A DNA stretch of 23,689 nucleotides from Poronia punctata (Eukaryota; Ascomycota; Sordariomycetes; Xylariales; Xylariaceae). Numbering within the stretch: the first letter of the stretch is position 1; every line of letters begins with the position of its first letter. Both the position numbers and the translations under genes were made by a program. The notes beneath the pieces are model-generated. The model was given only the letters and a program-made list of their open reading frames with translations, was not told the DNA's origin and ran no database searches. Positions 11,906 through 23,689 of this stretch are shown in pieces. The stretch covers positions 1 through 23,689 of the forward strand of contig MU401840.1 of the NCBI GenBank assembly GCA_022579005.1. Direction: 5' to 3'.

Positions 11906-12169
11906 AAATACTTTTATATAGTTTTAGTTATTTTAAAAACCTTTATTTTTTTTACCTTTAAAAGCTTTTATAAAGTTTTAATTATTTTTAAGTCTTTTAC
12001 TTTTTTTACCTTTAAAAGCTCTTATATTTTAGTTTTTTTTAAATATTTTCTTATTTTTACTATTAAAGGCTTTTATATAGTCTTAGTTATTTTAAAAACC
12101 TTTGTTTTTTTTACCTTTAAAGGCTCTTATATCTTAGTTTTTTTTAAATGCCTTTTTATTTTTACTTAT
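11906..12169 (-). pseudogene. Decayed in-frame coding repeat (17/18 codons)
   Basis: Read on the minus strand, one frame runs through this segment without any indel and repeats a Lys-rich unit of the form (D/N)-(Y/F)-IKAFKGKKNKGF-stop-NN-stop. The homologous stop codon recurs at plus positions 11924, 11978, 12029, 12083 and 12134, so units are 54, 51, 54 and 51 bases: always whole codons. Every interruption in this frame is TAA, which is what RIP makes from CAA (Gln). Copies differ mostly by C/T and G/A. This is best read as a fossil of a Lys/Gln/Asn-rich repeat protein that was hit by RIP. The frame continues toward lower coordinates with more Ala, Lys and Ser codons and a few TAA stops. I do not recognise the family. 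Confidence 0.55.
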
Positions 12170-12832
12170 ATATAGTCTTTAATAGTTTTTAATCTTTTTA
12201 TTACTATTAAACTTAATTTTAAAAATAAAACTAATATTTGCTATTATACTTTATATAACTTTTATTATTAGTAATTATATTATTTTAAAAGGTTTTATAC
12301 GCTTATAACCTTAATATTTTAAGCTTTTAAGTAAATAATAAAATATATTAAAAAAGGTTATAACTTAGCTTATTTTTTATATTTAAGCTTTTTTGCTAGC
12401 TTTATACTAGGTTAGCTTAAAGTATTTATATTATATTAGCATTTTTATATATTTAAAATTATTTTAATAAAATATAACTTTTATAACTACTATTTTTTAA
12501 ATAATATTAGCAAAAAATATTTTTTACTAGTATATTTTTTTAAAATTATAATAAAAAAAGTAAGCAATAATAAAAACTATAAAATATATATAAGCTTACT
12601 TATAAAGGTATTTTAAGCAACTAAAATAATTAGCTACTTTATATTTTAAAATTATTAAATTTAGCTATAATTTTAAAATATATAATAGTAAAAACTTTAG
12701 TAATATTTAAAAAAAAAACCTAGTAAGTAGTTTATTAGTTTTTAAGTAATGCTAAAAATAGTAATATAAAAAAATATAATGTATATAATATAAAAAAAAA
12801 GTGTTATAATTAAAAAGAGGCAGTATAAAAAG

Positions 12833-12852
12833 TATATATATATATATATATA
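12833..12852. repeat. (TA)10 dinucleotide run
   Basis: A perfect run of ten TA steps lies inside the AT block. It has no visible function. Confidence 0.85.
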
Positions 12853-15036
12853 ATTTACTTTTACATAACGTAATAAAAGCTATTAAAATAGCTTAATTAA
12901 TATTTGTTAATTTTAAAAGCTTTTTAAATATATTATATAATTAATGCTAGCATAAAATATAATAGTGTTATAAATATTAAAATTTTAATTAAAATAGTTA
13001 TATAGGCAGTGTACCTTTTAAAGGCCTATATTTAATTTTAAAAGCAAACGTATATATATAAAATAAGTAAGCGCAAATAAATTTATAAAAGTAAAATGTT
13101 TTTTTTTTATTAAGTGCTAAAAATAAAAGCTATAATAATAATATTTATAACTAAAAGTAATAAAATTAAGCTTAGTTAATATAAAAACTATAAAAGTAAT
13201 AATAAAAAAGCTTAATAAGAATTTTTTAATATTTAATAAGTTAAATATAATATTTATACTATAAAAAACGTACAGATTTTTAAAATTTAAGTATTATTAT
13301 ATAAAAACTAGCTATTAAAAAGTGCTAAAAAATGCTTAAAGTTAGATTTAAAAAAATAAATAAGCAATATTAAGCATACTATAAAATTAAGTAATTATAG
13401 TATAAAGTAATAAAATAGTTTTTTATTAACTTATTAATTTACTTATATAATTTTAGCAACTTATAATAATTTACTTTACTTTAAATATTATAGCTATTAA
13501 TATAAAAGCATTTTTAAGTTTATATAGTATATTATAAATTATTTATTTATTAAATATAAAGCGCTGTAAATTTTAATATAAAAAGCATATAAATAGTAAC
13601 TTAATTACTTTAAGTTAATAATTGCTTTTTTTTTATATTAAAGCATTACTTTTTTTTTAAAAAAAGTATTTTAAATATAAAGTTTTTTTGTTTGCTTTTT
13701 TTTACTTTTGCTTTTAGTTTAGCAAATTATTTTAATACTTTTATATTTAACTATAAAGCTTTAAGCTATATAGCTTTTAGCTAATTGCTAAAGTTTTTAT
13801 TACCTTTTATAGTTTTTTTTTAAAAAGATTTTTTATTTTTAAAAGTATTTTCTATTTTAAGGTCTTTTTGCTTTTTAATTATATTTATTTTGTTTGCTGT
13901 TTTTAGTTGCTTTAGTTTTTTAGTACTATTAGCACTAGGTTATAAAATTAAAAATTTTTTAAATATATTAGTTAAAGCTATATTGTTTTTATTTTTGTTT
14001 ACATTATTTTTTTTAGCTTTTTTAAGTATAAAAATAAATATAGCTATATTAGTAAAATAGTTTATTAATTTTTTTTTTAGCAAGCTTTTTAATATAGTTG
14101 CCTTTTTTAATTAATTAAATAATTTAAATATTAAACTGCTTAAAAATAAAAAGCTTTAATACTAAAATCTTAGCTAAAATGTTAAAGTAGTTAAAATAAT
14201 TAAATTTATTAAATAAATATAGCTTTAAACTTTTATTGTTTTTTTGCTAATTAATATTTAGTTTAATATATATTTTTAAATTAGTAAATATAATTAAAAA
14301 TTATAATTAGTAGCTATATTTTTATATAAAAATTAAATATTTTACTTATATACTAACTTTTTAGCTTATTAAAAAAATTATAAATGTTAATAATAAGTTT
14401 AATTTAGTTAAATATTTATATAAAGTTATTAATATTAAACTTTTTATTAAAATATTTTTAAAGTTAAGCTTAGTTAGTTTTAATAGCAAAGTTTTTTTAA
14501 TTAGCTTTTATAAGCTATATTATATATTTTTAAATAAATAAATTAGTAAATTTTAAAGCTTTAAAAATAAGTATAAGTTATTATTAATTATTTTATTACT
14601 TTATGCTTTTAAGTCCTTATATTAAATTTTACTTTTTTATAAATAGTAAAAAAAGTATAATTTTATAGCTTTAGTGCTTATTTAAAACCTTTTAGTGCAA
14701 AATTAATAATAATATTTAGCTTATTACTATTAAAGTTAATTAAAAAGCTAACTTTTACTAATAATTATATATAAGCTATTAAAGCATTTATAGCTAGCTT
14801 TTAAGTAAAGTTAGCATTAATATAAGCATAATGCTATTTTAAGCTAACAATAGTAACTTTTTTAAGCTTTAAGTGCTTTTTAGCAAGTTTAATAAAGCTT
14901 TTTTATAAAAAAGTTAGTATAATAATTGCTATTAAAATAAACTATAACTTATATTAATATAATTAATATAATTTTTTTTTTATTATTATTTTTTGCTAGG
15001 TTTTTTTAAAAAAATTTAAAAGCAATTAAGATCTTT

Positions 15037-15354
15037 TTATTTTTTTTTTTTTTTCTCCTTTTCTTTTTTTTTTTTTTCTTTTTTATTACTATTTTTGCTA
15101 TTTTTTTCTTTGCTATTAGCTTTTTTATTTCCTTTACCTTTACTACTTTTTATATTAAGTAAGTTACCTTTTTTATTATTTTTATTAGTAAGAAATTTAT
15201 TTTTATTATTAGTATTTTTATTTTTTAGCTTTAATAATTTTTTTTTAGTTTTTAGTAGTTTTTTTTTTAAGCTAAAATAGCTAAAAGCTGCTGTTGCTAC
15301 TACTGCTGCTGCTGCTATAGCTATTGCTGCTTTTTTTTTTATAATATTACATTT
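15037..15354 (-). pseudogene. A-rich open stretch encoding a Lys/Asn/Ala-rich segment, no start codon
   Basis: The minus strand is open for 105 codons up to a TAA at 15037-15039; the preceding in-frame stop is at 15355-15357. It has no ATG. It starts near a Cys-x-Lys-Cys pair on either side of the upstream stop, then has an Ala-rich stretch from GCA/GCT codons, then a very Lys/Asn-rich tail. Such basic, Ala/Lys-rich C-termini are common in fungal transposases, but there is no catalytic motif here to prove it. The openness could also simply reflect the near absence of T on this strand. Confidence 0.3.
15287..15330. repeat. (GCT)n-like trinucleotide stretch
   Basis: Imperfect GCT/GTT/ACT triplets run for 44 bases. 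This is one of the few GC-containing simple repeats in the AT block, and GCT is the context that RIP of CpA spares. On the minus strand it lies within the Ala-rich open stretch. Confidence 0.7.
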
Positions 15355-18300
15355 TTAGCAGTGCTGCTTTATTAAAACTTTTATTAAAATTACTTTTTTT
15401 TTTATATACCTTAATATAGTAATATTAATACTTATAATAAATATAGTTATAGTAGTATATAGTAAAAAAAAATAAAAAAAGTTATAAAGTATAAAATATT
15501 TATATATTTTAAAATTAAATATAGTTAAAAAAAATTATTTACGTATATATATAAGCATGCGTTAAAAATGTGCGCTTGTTTTTTAAACGCTAGTTTTAAA
15601 AAATTAAAGCAATTATAATATAAAAACTTTAAAAAAATAATATTAAAAAAGTTGCTAATAATTAAAAAAGTATTAAATTTAAAGTGCTTTTACTTATAAG
15701 CTATAATAAAAGCGCTAATAAGCAAGTTTTAGTTAAAAATATTGTTTAATATTTATATATACTATAATTTAAACTTATATATATATATACTAATATAAAC
15801 CCTTTTTTTTATTAATTTAAAATTAGCTTTTATATTTTAAGTTTTATTACTTAATATAAAATATTAACTTATTATTATAGCTAGTATAAAATAAAGCTAT
15901 TATATTAAAAAATATTTTAACTTAAATTTATAAAAAAAAAAAGCGTTTTTAATTTAATTTATTTTATAATATTTTTAAGTTTATAAGTATAGGGCCTTTA
16001 GCTACTTTATTGTTAAAACTAGCTTTTATTTTTAATATAAACCTTTTTACTATAAGTAAGCATACTAAGCGTATAGTTATATAGTAGTAAGCTTATTAAA
16101 AATTTAGTATAGCGCTAGAAAACGTGCTGCTAAATATACTTAATAATATAATATTAAATTTTAAAAATAATAACTATAAAATAATACTTAAAATTAAAAG
16201 TAATATGCTTGCTATTATTTAAAATATTTTAAATAATAAACTACTTAATAATAACGCTAATGCTTTTAATAACTTAAATATTATAATAATTAATAATATA
16301 ACTTATAAAACTAGTATATATAATATAAATATAACTAGCACTTAAGCAGTAAGCTTTTTATTTTTACTAGCTTAAAAATAAAAATTATTTATAAAAATAT
16401 ACTTTTTTATAACTATTTTAAATTTAAGTGCTTATTTAAAAAATAACTTAAAAAAAGTAGCATATATATTTTAAAATAAAGACTTATTTACATTTTATAT
16501 TATATTAATAGTATAAAAAAACTAAAATAATATTTTTTAAAATAAATATATATAGCTAGTAAAAATATTAAAACTTGCTTATAGCTTAAAAAAAGTTTAT
16601 AAAATGCTAATATATAAAAATACTTTAATAATAAACCTAATAAAAAGCCTTTTATTAAAAAAACTATATAAGTTTATATTAAAGCTTAACTAAAGTTATT
16701 TACTATTATAAATAAACTTAAAAAAAAAATATATTAGTATTTAATTTTATAAAAACTATTAGTATATTGCTTTTATTACTAACTATTTTAAAAAATATAT
16801 ATTATAAAATAGTATATTATATTAATAGTTTTATTATTAATTTATAAAAAGCTTAGTAATAAAAAAAGTTTTTTTATATTAGTTTTAAAGCTTACTTTTA
16901 ATACTTAAATAAAAGCTTAATATTTTTTTTAAACTTTATAAAGGTTAGCTACTTAATATTTAATTATTTTATAAGTAATTTTTAATATAAAAAAAGTTAC
17001 TTAGTTTAAATAATATATTATAGTTTTAATTTTATATAAAAAGCTAAGTTAGCAAAAATAAGTAAAAAATATATTTTAGTACTTTAAAACGTTTATAAGC
17101 GCTAATATTTTTTACTAAAGCTTAACTTGCTAGCAGCTACTATATAAATTTTATTATTTACTTTAAGTTATACTAAACTAGTACTAGTTAAAAATAGCAA
17201 ATTTATATTAAGCTTAAATTAACTTATAAGTTAAGTTAAATTTATAATAATTAATTATAACTATAACTTAAATAACTTATTAGTTTAACTAGTTTTTTTT
17301 TTATTTTTATATAATATTAAATATATTTTTAATAAAAGCTAGCAAAAGTTTTATATAATAAAGCTTATATTATTATATTAAAAAAAGCTTAAGTTAAAAG
17401 CTTATAAAAAAACTATTTTATTAACAATTTTATATATAGTTAAATTATATTTATATTATTTTAAATGTTTATAAATACTTTTAAACTTTATTAAAATATA
17501 TATTAAAGTATTTTAAAGCTATATTTAATTAGCAAGTTTTTTATAAAGTAGTAGTAGCTATATAAAAATAGTATTATGCTACTAACTTTAAGTTTATTTA
17601 AAGCTAATATAGTAAACGTTTTTAAAGCTTTATTTTATACTTATAATTTAAATAAAAAAGCATATATTATAATTAATAAGCAATAAGTATTTATATGCGC
17701 TTATATATAATATATTATTAAAAATATGCTTTAATAGTAAAAACTTTTAAGCTATTTTAGCTATAAAGCAAATTTGCTATGCTGCTTTTATATAGTTAAA
17801 AAAAAAGACTAAAATAACTTATATTATAATATTATTAAAAAAAGCTAGTATTATATATAGTACAAAAATAATATTAAATGTTTATATTTTATTTAAAGCG
17901 TTATAATAAAAAAAAAAGCCTTTATAAAACTTAATATATATTTTAACTAACTTTTTATAAAGCAAATAAGCTATATTTTCTTTATACTAAACTTTATTAA
18001 AACTAAACTATTTAATATAGCTTATTTAAAAAGCTAAAGGCTTTTTTGCTTATTATACTTTTTTTTATTTAAAAAAAAGCAGTATATTTTTATTAATTAA
18101 GTAATATTAAAAATATGCTTTATATATTAAACTTTTATATTTTTACTAAGTTAGCTAAAACTTTAAAGCTTTAAAAAATATTTTAATTTATAAACAATTA
18201 TAAATTATTTAAAAAGCGCTATTATTTTTTTTACGCTTTTTTGCTATTAGTTATTTAATTATTATATTAAGCTTAATAGTTAGCTAGTTATTATAAGTTT

Positions 18301-18762
18301 TGCTTAAAGGTTTTTTAATATATTTAATTATATTGTTTTTATATTTTAGTTTAAAGTAATTAACTAAATTATTATTGTTTATTAAATATTTATTTAATTT
18401 ATTATTATAATATTTAATAAATTTTATTTATAATTAAATTAGCAGCAACTTAATTAAACTATTATTAATAGTACAAAAGCTATTTAGTTTTTTTATAAGG
18501 TATTAGTATTTAATAATAAAAATAAGCTTATAATAAAACAAGCAAGCAAAAATAAAAAATAAAAAAAAGCAAAATAATTAAATTTAAATACTATAGTAAG
18601 CAATATTAAATAATATAAGCTAGTACTTAGTTAGTATAAAATTACTTTTTTATAAAATATAGTAAATATATATACGTATGCTAATATTATAGCTTTTAAA
18701 ATTATTTTATTTAAGCTATAAGTTTTTTTTTTATTACTATTAGCTTTTACTTATATTTTTAA

Positions 18763-19170
18763 TTAGTATAAAAATAGCTTTTATTTTAATACTATATTTA
18801 TATTTAATTAGTATAAAACTTAACTTTTATTGCTTTTAGTTGCTATATATAAGCTAGCTTTTTATATATTATAGCATTTTTTATACTTTTATACTAAGTA
18901 AAAATCTTTTTTTTTTATATATTATAGTACTTTTAAACTTAGTATAAAACTAGATTTTTACTAGTTTTAAATACTTATAGCTATAGTATATAACTTAGCT
19001 TTATAATGCTAAGTAGCTTTTTTATTTTTTATACTTAGTAAAAATTTTATATTTTTAAATATTAAAAAACTTTTATATTTAGTATAAAACCGGGCTTTTT
19101 ACTAAAAAATTAGCACTAATACTTATAGCGTTTAGTAGCTAGTATTTGCTTTTATTAAGCACTAAATTTT
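18763..19170. repeat. Degenerate tandem array of 131-140 bases
   Basis: The core TTAGTATAAAAC recurs at 18808, 18939 and 19079, with a partial core at 18763. The sequence after each core is alignable with small indels, and ATACTAAGTAAAAAT/ATACTTAGTAAAAAT recurs at 18891 and 19031, exactly 140 bases apart. In one place a copy reads CCGGGC (19091-19096) where its partner has CTAGAT; all four differences are transitions. The array therefore predates the mutation that decayed it. A looser relative occurs near 22210. Confidence 0.6.
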
Positions 19171-20711
19171 ATAATATAAAATAATACTTTTTTTTATTTA
19201 TTTAGCTTTTTACTTTTTTATTAGCAAATTTTACTTATTAATATTTTTTTATTTAGGCTTATTATAATATAAAAAACGTATTTAAAATTTATTTTGCTAA
19301 CTTATTAAAGTAATATTTATAGCAAATATAAAAATAAGCTAATTATTTAAACTGCTGCTTTTTTTATATTAAATCTTATTTTTTTATATACTTAAACGTA
19401 GCGCTTTTTTTATATTATTAAGTAAAAGTTATATTTTTTATTAATTATAATTTAACTTAGCAAACAATCTTGCTTTTAGCTTATAATAAAATAACTTATA
19501 AATATAAAGTAACTAATTTTTAATATAAAAAAGCTTACTAAATATTTATATTAGTATATATATATTAAAAGTAATTAATAAGTATAGTTTTTATAACTTT
19601 ATATTAATTTTTTTTAAAAAAAGCAAATATAAGTATAGTACTATATACTTTATATTTATAGCAATAAGCACTAATAAATTATATAAATAAAAAGTTTAAA
19701 AAAAAGATTATAAAAATAAACTATTAAAATGCTATATTAATATTAATAACTTAAAAAAATATAAAGCAAATAATTTTTTTTTTTTTATAAGTTTATTTTT
19801 AATAATAGCGCTAAACTTTTATAAAATATTTTAATTAACGTAGTTTTATTGCTTAAAGTTAGCTTAAGTAATAAACTTATTATATAAAAATAATATTAAT
19901 AATAAAAACGTAAATAATATAATTTAAATTATGCTTTATAGTAATTATAAAAACTTTACTACGCTTTATAAAATTAAATAAAAGCAAGTACGCGCTAATA
20001 GCAACTTATTAATAAGTATTACTATAGTATAAAATATAAAAAAGCATAAAGTATTTATAAAAATGCTAAAAATAGCTTTTAATAAAAACTATATATAATA
20101 TTTTAATATACTTAATAAGTAGCTATTTTTATAAACTAAAAAGCTTATATTTATATATAAGTAAGTTTAATATTAACTTTAGCTAAGCATTTTTAAAAGC
20201 AATTTTTTACTTATATAGTATAATAAAAAAATATATATATTTATTTACTAGTTAATTTATTAAAGTTTATAATATAGCTTAAAGCAATTTTATATTTATA
20301 AAAATTAATAATATATTTATATATTAGCGTATATTTAATAAATAGCTATTTATAATAGTTATTTTTATAGCGCTAAAAACTAAGTTTTTAACTTTAAATT
20401 ATTTACTTTAATATTTTTTATATTAGCTAATAAACTAATAAGCAATTATTAAACTATTATAAATTAGTTTAAAAAAAATATAAATAGTACTAAGCTTAAA
20501 AAACTTATTATTTTATATTAACTATAAAATTTAGTATATATAAATTTTAGTTTAGCTTTTATATTATTTATAAATTTAATATTTATAAATAATAAACTAT
20601 TTAATAATATAAATTAAAAAAATTTTATTTTTAATAAATATAAAAGTTGTTATTTAAACTTTTTAATATAATTAGTAAATTTTTTATTAGTTTTATAGCA
20701 CTTGCTTTTTT

Positions 20712-20733
20712 TTATATATACGCGTATATATAA
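20712..20733. repeat. CpG-centred perfect palindrome beside long A and T tracts
   Basis: A 22-base perfect palindrome of TA steps around CGCG is followed by a second CGCG-like core (20734-20737) and more TA steps to 20752. This makes about 40 bases of nearly alternating purine and pyrimidine. Directly after come an A tract and a T tract of more than twenty bases (about 20757-20799). CpG is otherwise scarce in this block. The function is unknown. Confidence 0.6.
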
Positions 20734-22719
20734 CGCGCTATATATATATATACTTTAAAAAAAAAAATTTAATTTTTTTTTTTTTTTTTTTTTTTTAGCC
20801 TTTTACTTATATGCAGTTTTTTTACTTTATATTTTAATATAGTTATTACTATTTTTTATTATTTTTATATTATATATATTTAATATTTTTATATTTAAAT
20901 TAGTAATAAAAATTATTAAATTGCTTAAATAGTATTAAATTTTTTACTTACTTAATATAAGCATACTTATAAGCTTAAACGTAGCTTTATTATTTTATAG
21001 TTTTTTTTTGTTTTTTTTTAACTTTGTTTTTTATTTTAAACTAATATGTTTTTAATACTAGCAAGCAAAAAAACTTAACTTTATATTAGCTATTTATTAT
21101 TATAAAATAGTAGCAAGCTAATAAACTTAAAAAAACTTGCTATTAACTTTATTGCTACTTTTTATAATAAAAATAAAGCTAATTAAAAAGTAGTAATAAT
21201 AAATTTAACTATAAAACTGCGTTTTAAAAAGCTATTACTAATATACGTAAAAAATATAAGCTTATAACTAAGCTAAATTTAATAATTATAATAATAAATT
21301 TTTTATTTTATATATTTTTTATTACTTAATTTTATTTTTTAATATGCTAATATTATAATTTAATTTAGTTTTTTATTATAAATATTTTATAGCTAAGCTT
21401 TGCTACTATAAAACTTAAGTATTTAAATGTTTTTTTTTAAATTTAATTTTTTTACTTAAAAAGCGCTTATATTTTTAATTTAATTAATATTAATATTTAA
21501 TAATATTAAATTATTTATTTTACTATTTAAAGCTTAATAATTTATTTTATTTTTTTATTTTTTTATTTAAATTTTTTTATATTAAATACTAATTATATAT
21601 TTTAAGCTATTATAAGCTTAATACTTTTAAGCATAACTAGTAAAAAAAGTATTTTATATACTAAGTATATTAAGATTTTTTTTAATTTAAATATTTTACT
21701 AATAATGTTTTTTTATTACTATATTTTTTAATATATACTAATTTTTATTGCTTAAACTTTATATTATATTAGCTTTGCTAGCTTAAACTTAAGTTTATTT
21801 TTATATATATACTTTTATTATTTATAATAAATAAAACTAACTAATAAATTAATAATTTAAATTATATATTTAAAGCTATTATAAAAATTTAGCTAGCATA
21901 TTAATATAAATTTTTACTTTATATAGCTTTATTTTAGCTTTTATACTAACTAGTAATAATAAAAACAAATATATTAAATTTACTTACTATTGTTTTTTAC
22001 TAAGCTAAGTACTTATATTTATTACTATTTAATAGTTTTTTTATAATAAAATAATGCTAATATAATATATTTTATAGTTTTTTTATTTAATTATATTTAA
22101 CTAGTAAATAATAAGTTTTATATTTTTTTTATATTTTTTTATATATTTTTTAAATATTTATTTACTTATTTTTTTTTTTAGCAGCGCTTTTATATTTATA
22201 AGCAAAATTAGTATAAAATCTTTTTTTTTTATATATAAGCATAATTTAAAGCTTTAATAAACTAATAAAAATAATAATATTTAAGTTTTTTACTATATAA
22301 CTAAAATTTTATATACTTTAATAAGTTTACTTTTAACTTTTAGCTTTTTATATAAATATATAGTATAAAAACTAATTAATACTATAACTTTTATATTTAA
22401 TATATAAAAAGCACTACTAATATTAAACTATGCTAATTTTATAATATAAGTATATATATTTTTATATTACTTAGCTAGTATTATTAATTTTTATAGTTTG
22501 CTAACTATTATAAGATTTTTTAGCTATTTTAATTAAAGTTTTATATTAATTAACTTATTAAGTAAGTAAATAAAAAAGCATAAATTAAAAATATAAGCAT
22601 AAGTATAGTAACAAAAAAATAAATAGCTAATATTAATTAAATATTAAAATTAATACTAAAATTTATTTTTTTATTAATTATTTAAATAACTATTTAAAAA
22701 TATAAATAATATTTATAAT

Positions 22720-23170
22720 AAAATAGTTTTTAAATAAAAAGTAATTATAAAATATAGTAATAGTTTTTAGCAAAAAACTGTTTTTTATACTAAACAATTT
22801 TTAATAAAAAATAGTTACTTAAGCGTAAAATAATTATAAAAAAAAAAAATTTTTTAATAATATAAAAGCTTTTATAGCTTAAATAATTTTTAATAAAAAA
22901 TAATAATATATAAAAAACTGTTTTTTTAAAAAAATAATATTATAGCTATATAATAGTTTTAATTAAAAAATTATTTTTTACTTTTAAACAATTAAGATTT
23001 AAAAATAGCTTTTATACTAAAAAATAGTTTTTTACTAAAAATTATTTTTTAATTTAAAAATAGTTTATTTTTTAAAATAGCTTTTATATATAAAAATAGT
23101 TTTATACTAAAAACAACTTATTTGCTTAAAAACTATTTTTATTTAAACATTATTTATAAAATAAAAAACC
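22720..23170. repeat. Right-edge segment dense in AAAATAGTTTT-like motifs
   Basis: About eighteen short near-palindromic motifs (A-run, TAG or CTG, T-run) occur at intervals near 17-25 bases, for example around 22787, 22918, 23026 and 23060. The segment resembles that at 9846-10250, so both ends of the AT block carry the same kind of sequence. It may be the subterminal region of one large decayed element, or just a shared compositional bias. Confidence 0.35.
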
Positions 23171-23307
23171 TTTATAAGCAAAATAATGTTTATAATATAA
23201 AACGCATAGCTAATAATAACTAATTAAAAATAATCTTAGCCGCTTAAAATTATTACTATAATAATTTCTTATAAAAAGTTCTATATAGTAATATAGTTTT
23301 ATAAAAT

Positions 23308-23351
23308 ATACCTTGGGCATGTACTTATAGGCACGTTACGTAAGTCCAGGC
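23308..23351. other. Short GC-normal stretch before the right repeat
   Basis: Forty-four bases of ordinary composition precede the proposed TG start of the right repeat. They may belong to the same repeat, to another element, or be unique sequence that escaped mutation. They have no counterpart near the left copy. Confidence 0.4.
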
Positions 23352-23651
23352 TGTTGAGATCACGTGATTATACCCACTATTTTCTGCAAGAACTATAACG
23401 TCACAGTTAGAGGAAAGTAGGTACCTACTATTAGATCCAACAGGTCATAAGATAACAGAAATCAATATAATGCCCACACAGTAGAAGTTATACGGCTGCA
23501 GTAAAGACTACTATAAAGGAAAAGGTCCTCTTACAAGGAGTCCCTCCTTACCTATTTAGTATGTACAAATTTTGCAAAAAAAAGAAGTTTAACCTTTTTA
23601 CGCGTATATTAATTAATATATACAATTTAGCTATTTATGCTAGTTTTAATA
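23352..23651 (+). repeat. Right copy of dispersed LTR-like repeat
   Basis: Positions 23431-23651 align with 102-321; differences are almost only transitions. This copy is best preserved in its first two thirds, which form an island of near-normal composition (23308-23560) between AT-rich flanks. Taking TGTTGAG at 23352 as the start and TTAATA (TGACA in the left copy, followed by divergence) as the end gives a 300-base unit with TGT...ACA ends, the usual form of an LTR. It has the palindrome ATCACGTGAT at 23359-23368. I found no matching 5-base target duplication (CAGGC before, ATTAA after), no primer binding site and no polypurine tract, so it may be a solo LTR or the start lies elsewhere. 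Confidence 0.65.
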
Positions 23652-23689
23652 ATTAAAAGTCTTATACTGCTTATTATTATTATTAAAGC
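23652..23689. other. AT-rich sequence at right edge
   Basis: The last 38 bases return to AT-rich, decayed sequence with nothing recognisable. Confidence 0.5.

Larger units (their letters stand above)
9691..23307. other. Large RIP-decayed AT-rich block without intact genes
   Basis: About 13.6 kb of extreme AT content. By eye CpA and TpG are almost absent, remaining C is mostly in GCT or ACT, and TpA is greatly over-represented. This is the known outcome of RIP, which turns CpA into TpA on both strands of duplicated DNA. Because TpG is gone, ATG, TTG, CTG and GTG are rare, and TAA/TAG are frequent in all frames, so no gene survives. The block probably consists of old transposons, but no family can be assigned with confidence. 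Sub-structures that can still be read are listed separately; the remaining parts (10251-11895, 12170-15036, 15355-18762, 19171-20711, 20800-22719) show only AT-rich sequence with scattered short runs. Confidence 0.85.

Overview
The window looks like nuclear DNA of a filamentous ascomycete (Pezizomycotina). Its genes carry short GT-AG introns of 59-127 bases, with one of 275, and several show CTAAC- or CTGAC-like branch points. One protein has a 2EXR domain, a family known from filamentous fungi. A large AT-rich part shows the C-to-T and G-to-A decay expected of repeat-induced point mutation (RIP). I cannot name the species; the proteins fit Sordariomycetes or a close class, which is inference.

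Layout. Positions 1-321 are AT-rich and end in a 220-base repeat copy (102-321). Positions 322 to about 9690 form a gene island of normal composition with three intact genes: a 2EXR-domain protein on + (752-1964, two exons); a secreted GH3 beta-glucosidase on - (2671-5674, six exons, 850 residues); and a Lgl/Sro7/tomosyn-family exocytosis and polarity protein on - (6209-9511, three exons, 978 residues). The first two genes converge. The beta-glucosidase lies downstream of the Lgl gene on the same strand, with 534 bases between them. I see no shared pathway: one gene serves extracellular cellobiose breakdown, one docking of secretory vesicles, and one is of unknown role.

From about 9690 to 23307 the sequence is a gene-free, extremely AT-rich block. 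CpA and TpG are nearly absent by eye, so the block lacks start codons as well as being full of stop codons. It still holds readable structure: an in-frame 17/18-codon repeat whose shared stops sit where CAA (Gln) could have been (11906-12169), a tandem array of 131-140 bases whose copies differ by transitions (about 18763-19170), an A-rich minus-strand open stretch (15037-15354), a CpG-bearing palindrome (20712-20733), and motif-dense segments at both edges. At 23308-23560 the composition recovers, and a second copy of the left repeat appears (aligned part 23431-23651, possible full length 23352-23651). The two copies differ almost only by transitions. They look like LTRs of a RIP-hit retroelement, though no internal coding region can be tied to them.

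I found no CRISPR array, rRNA, tRNA or clear new defence or biosynthetic system. The most informative signals are the repeat pair, the decayed in-frame coding repeat and the similar edge segments of the AT block. Exon structures were worked out by hand from splice signals and family sequence patterns. Gene identities are firm for the two large genes and moderate for the 2EXR gene.
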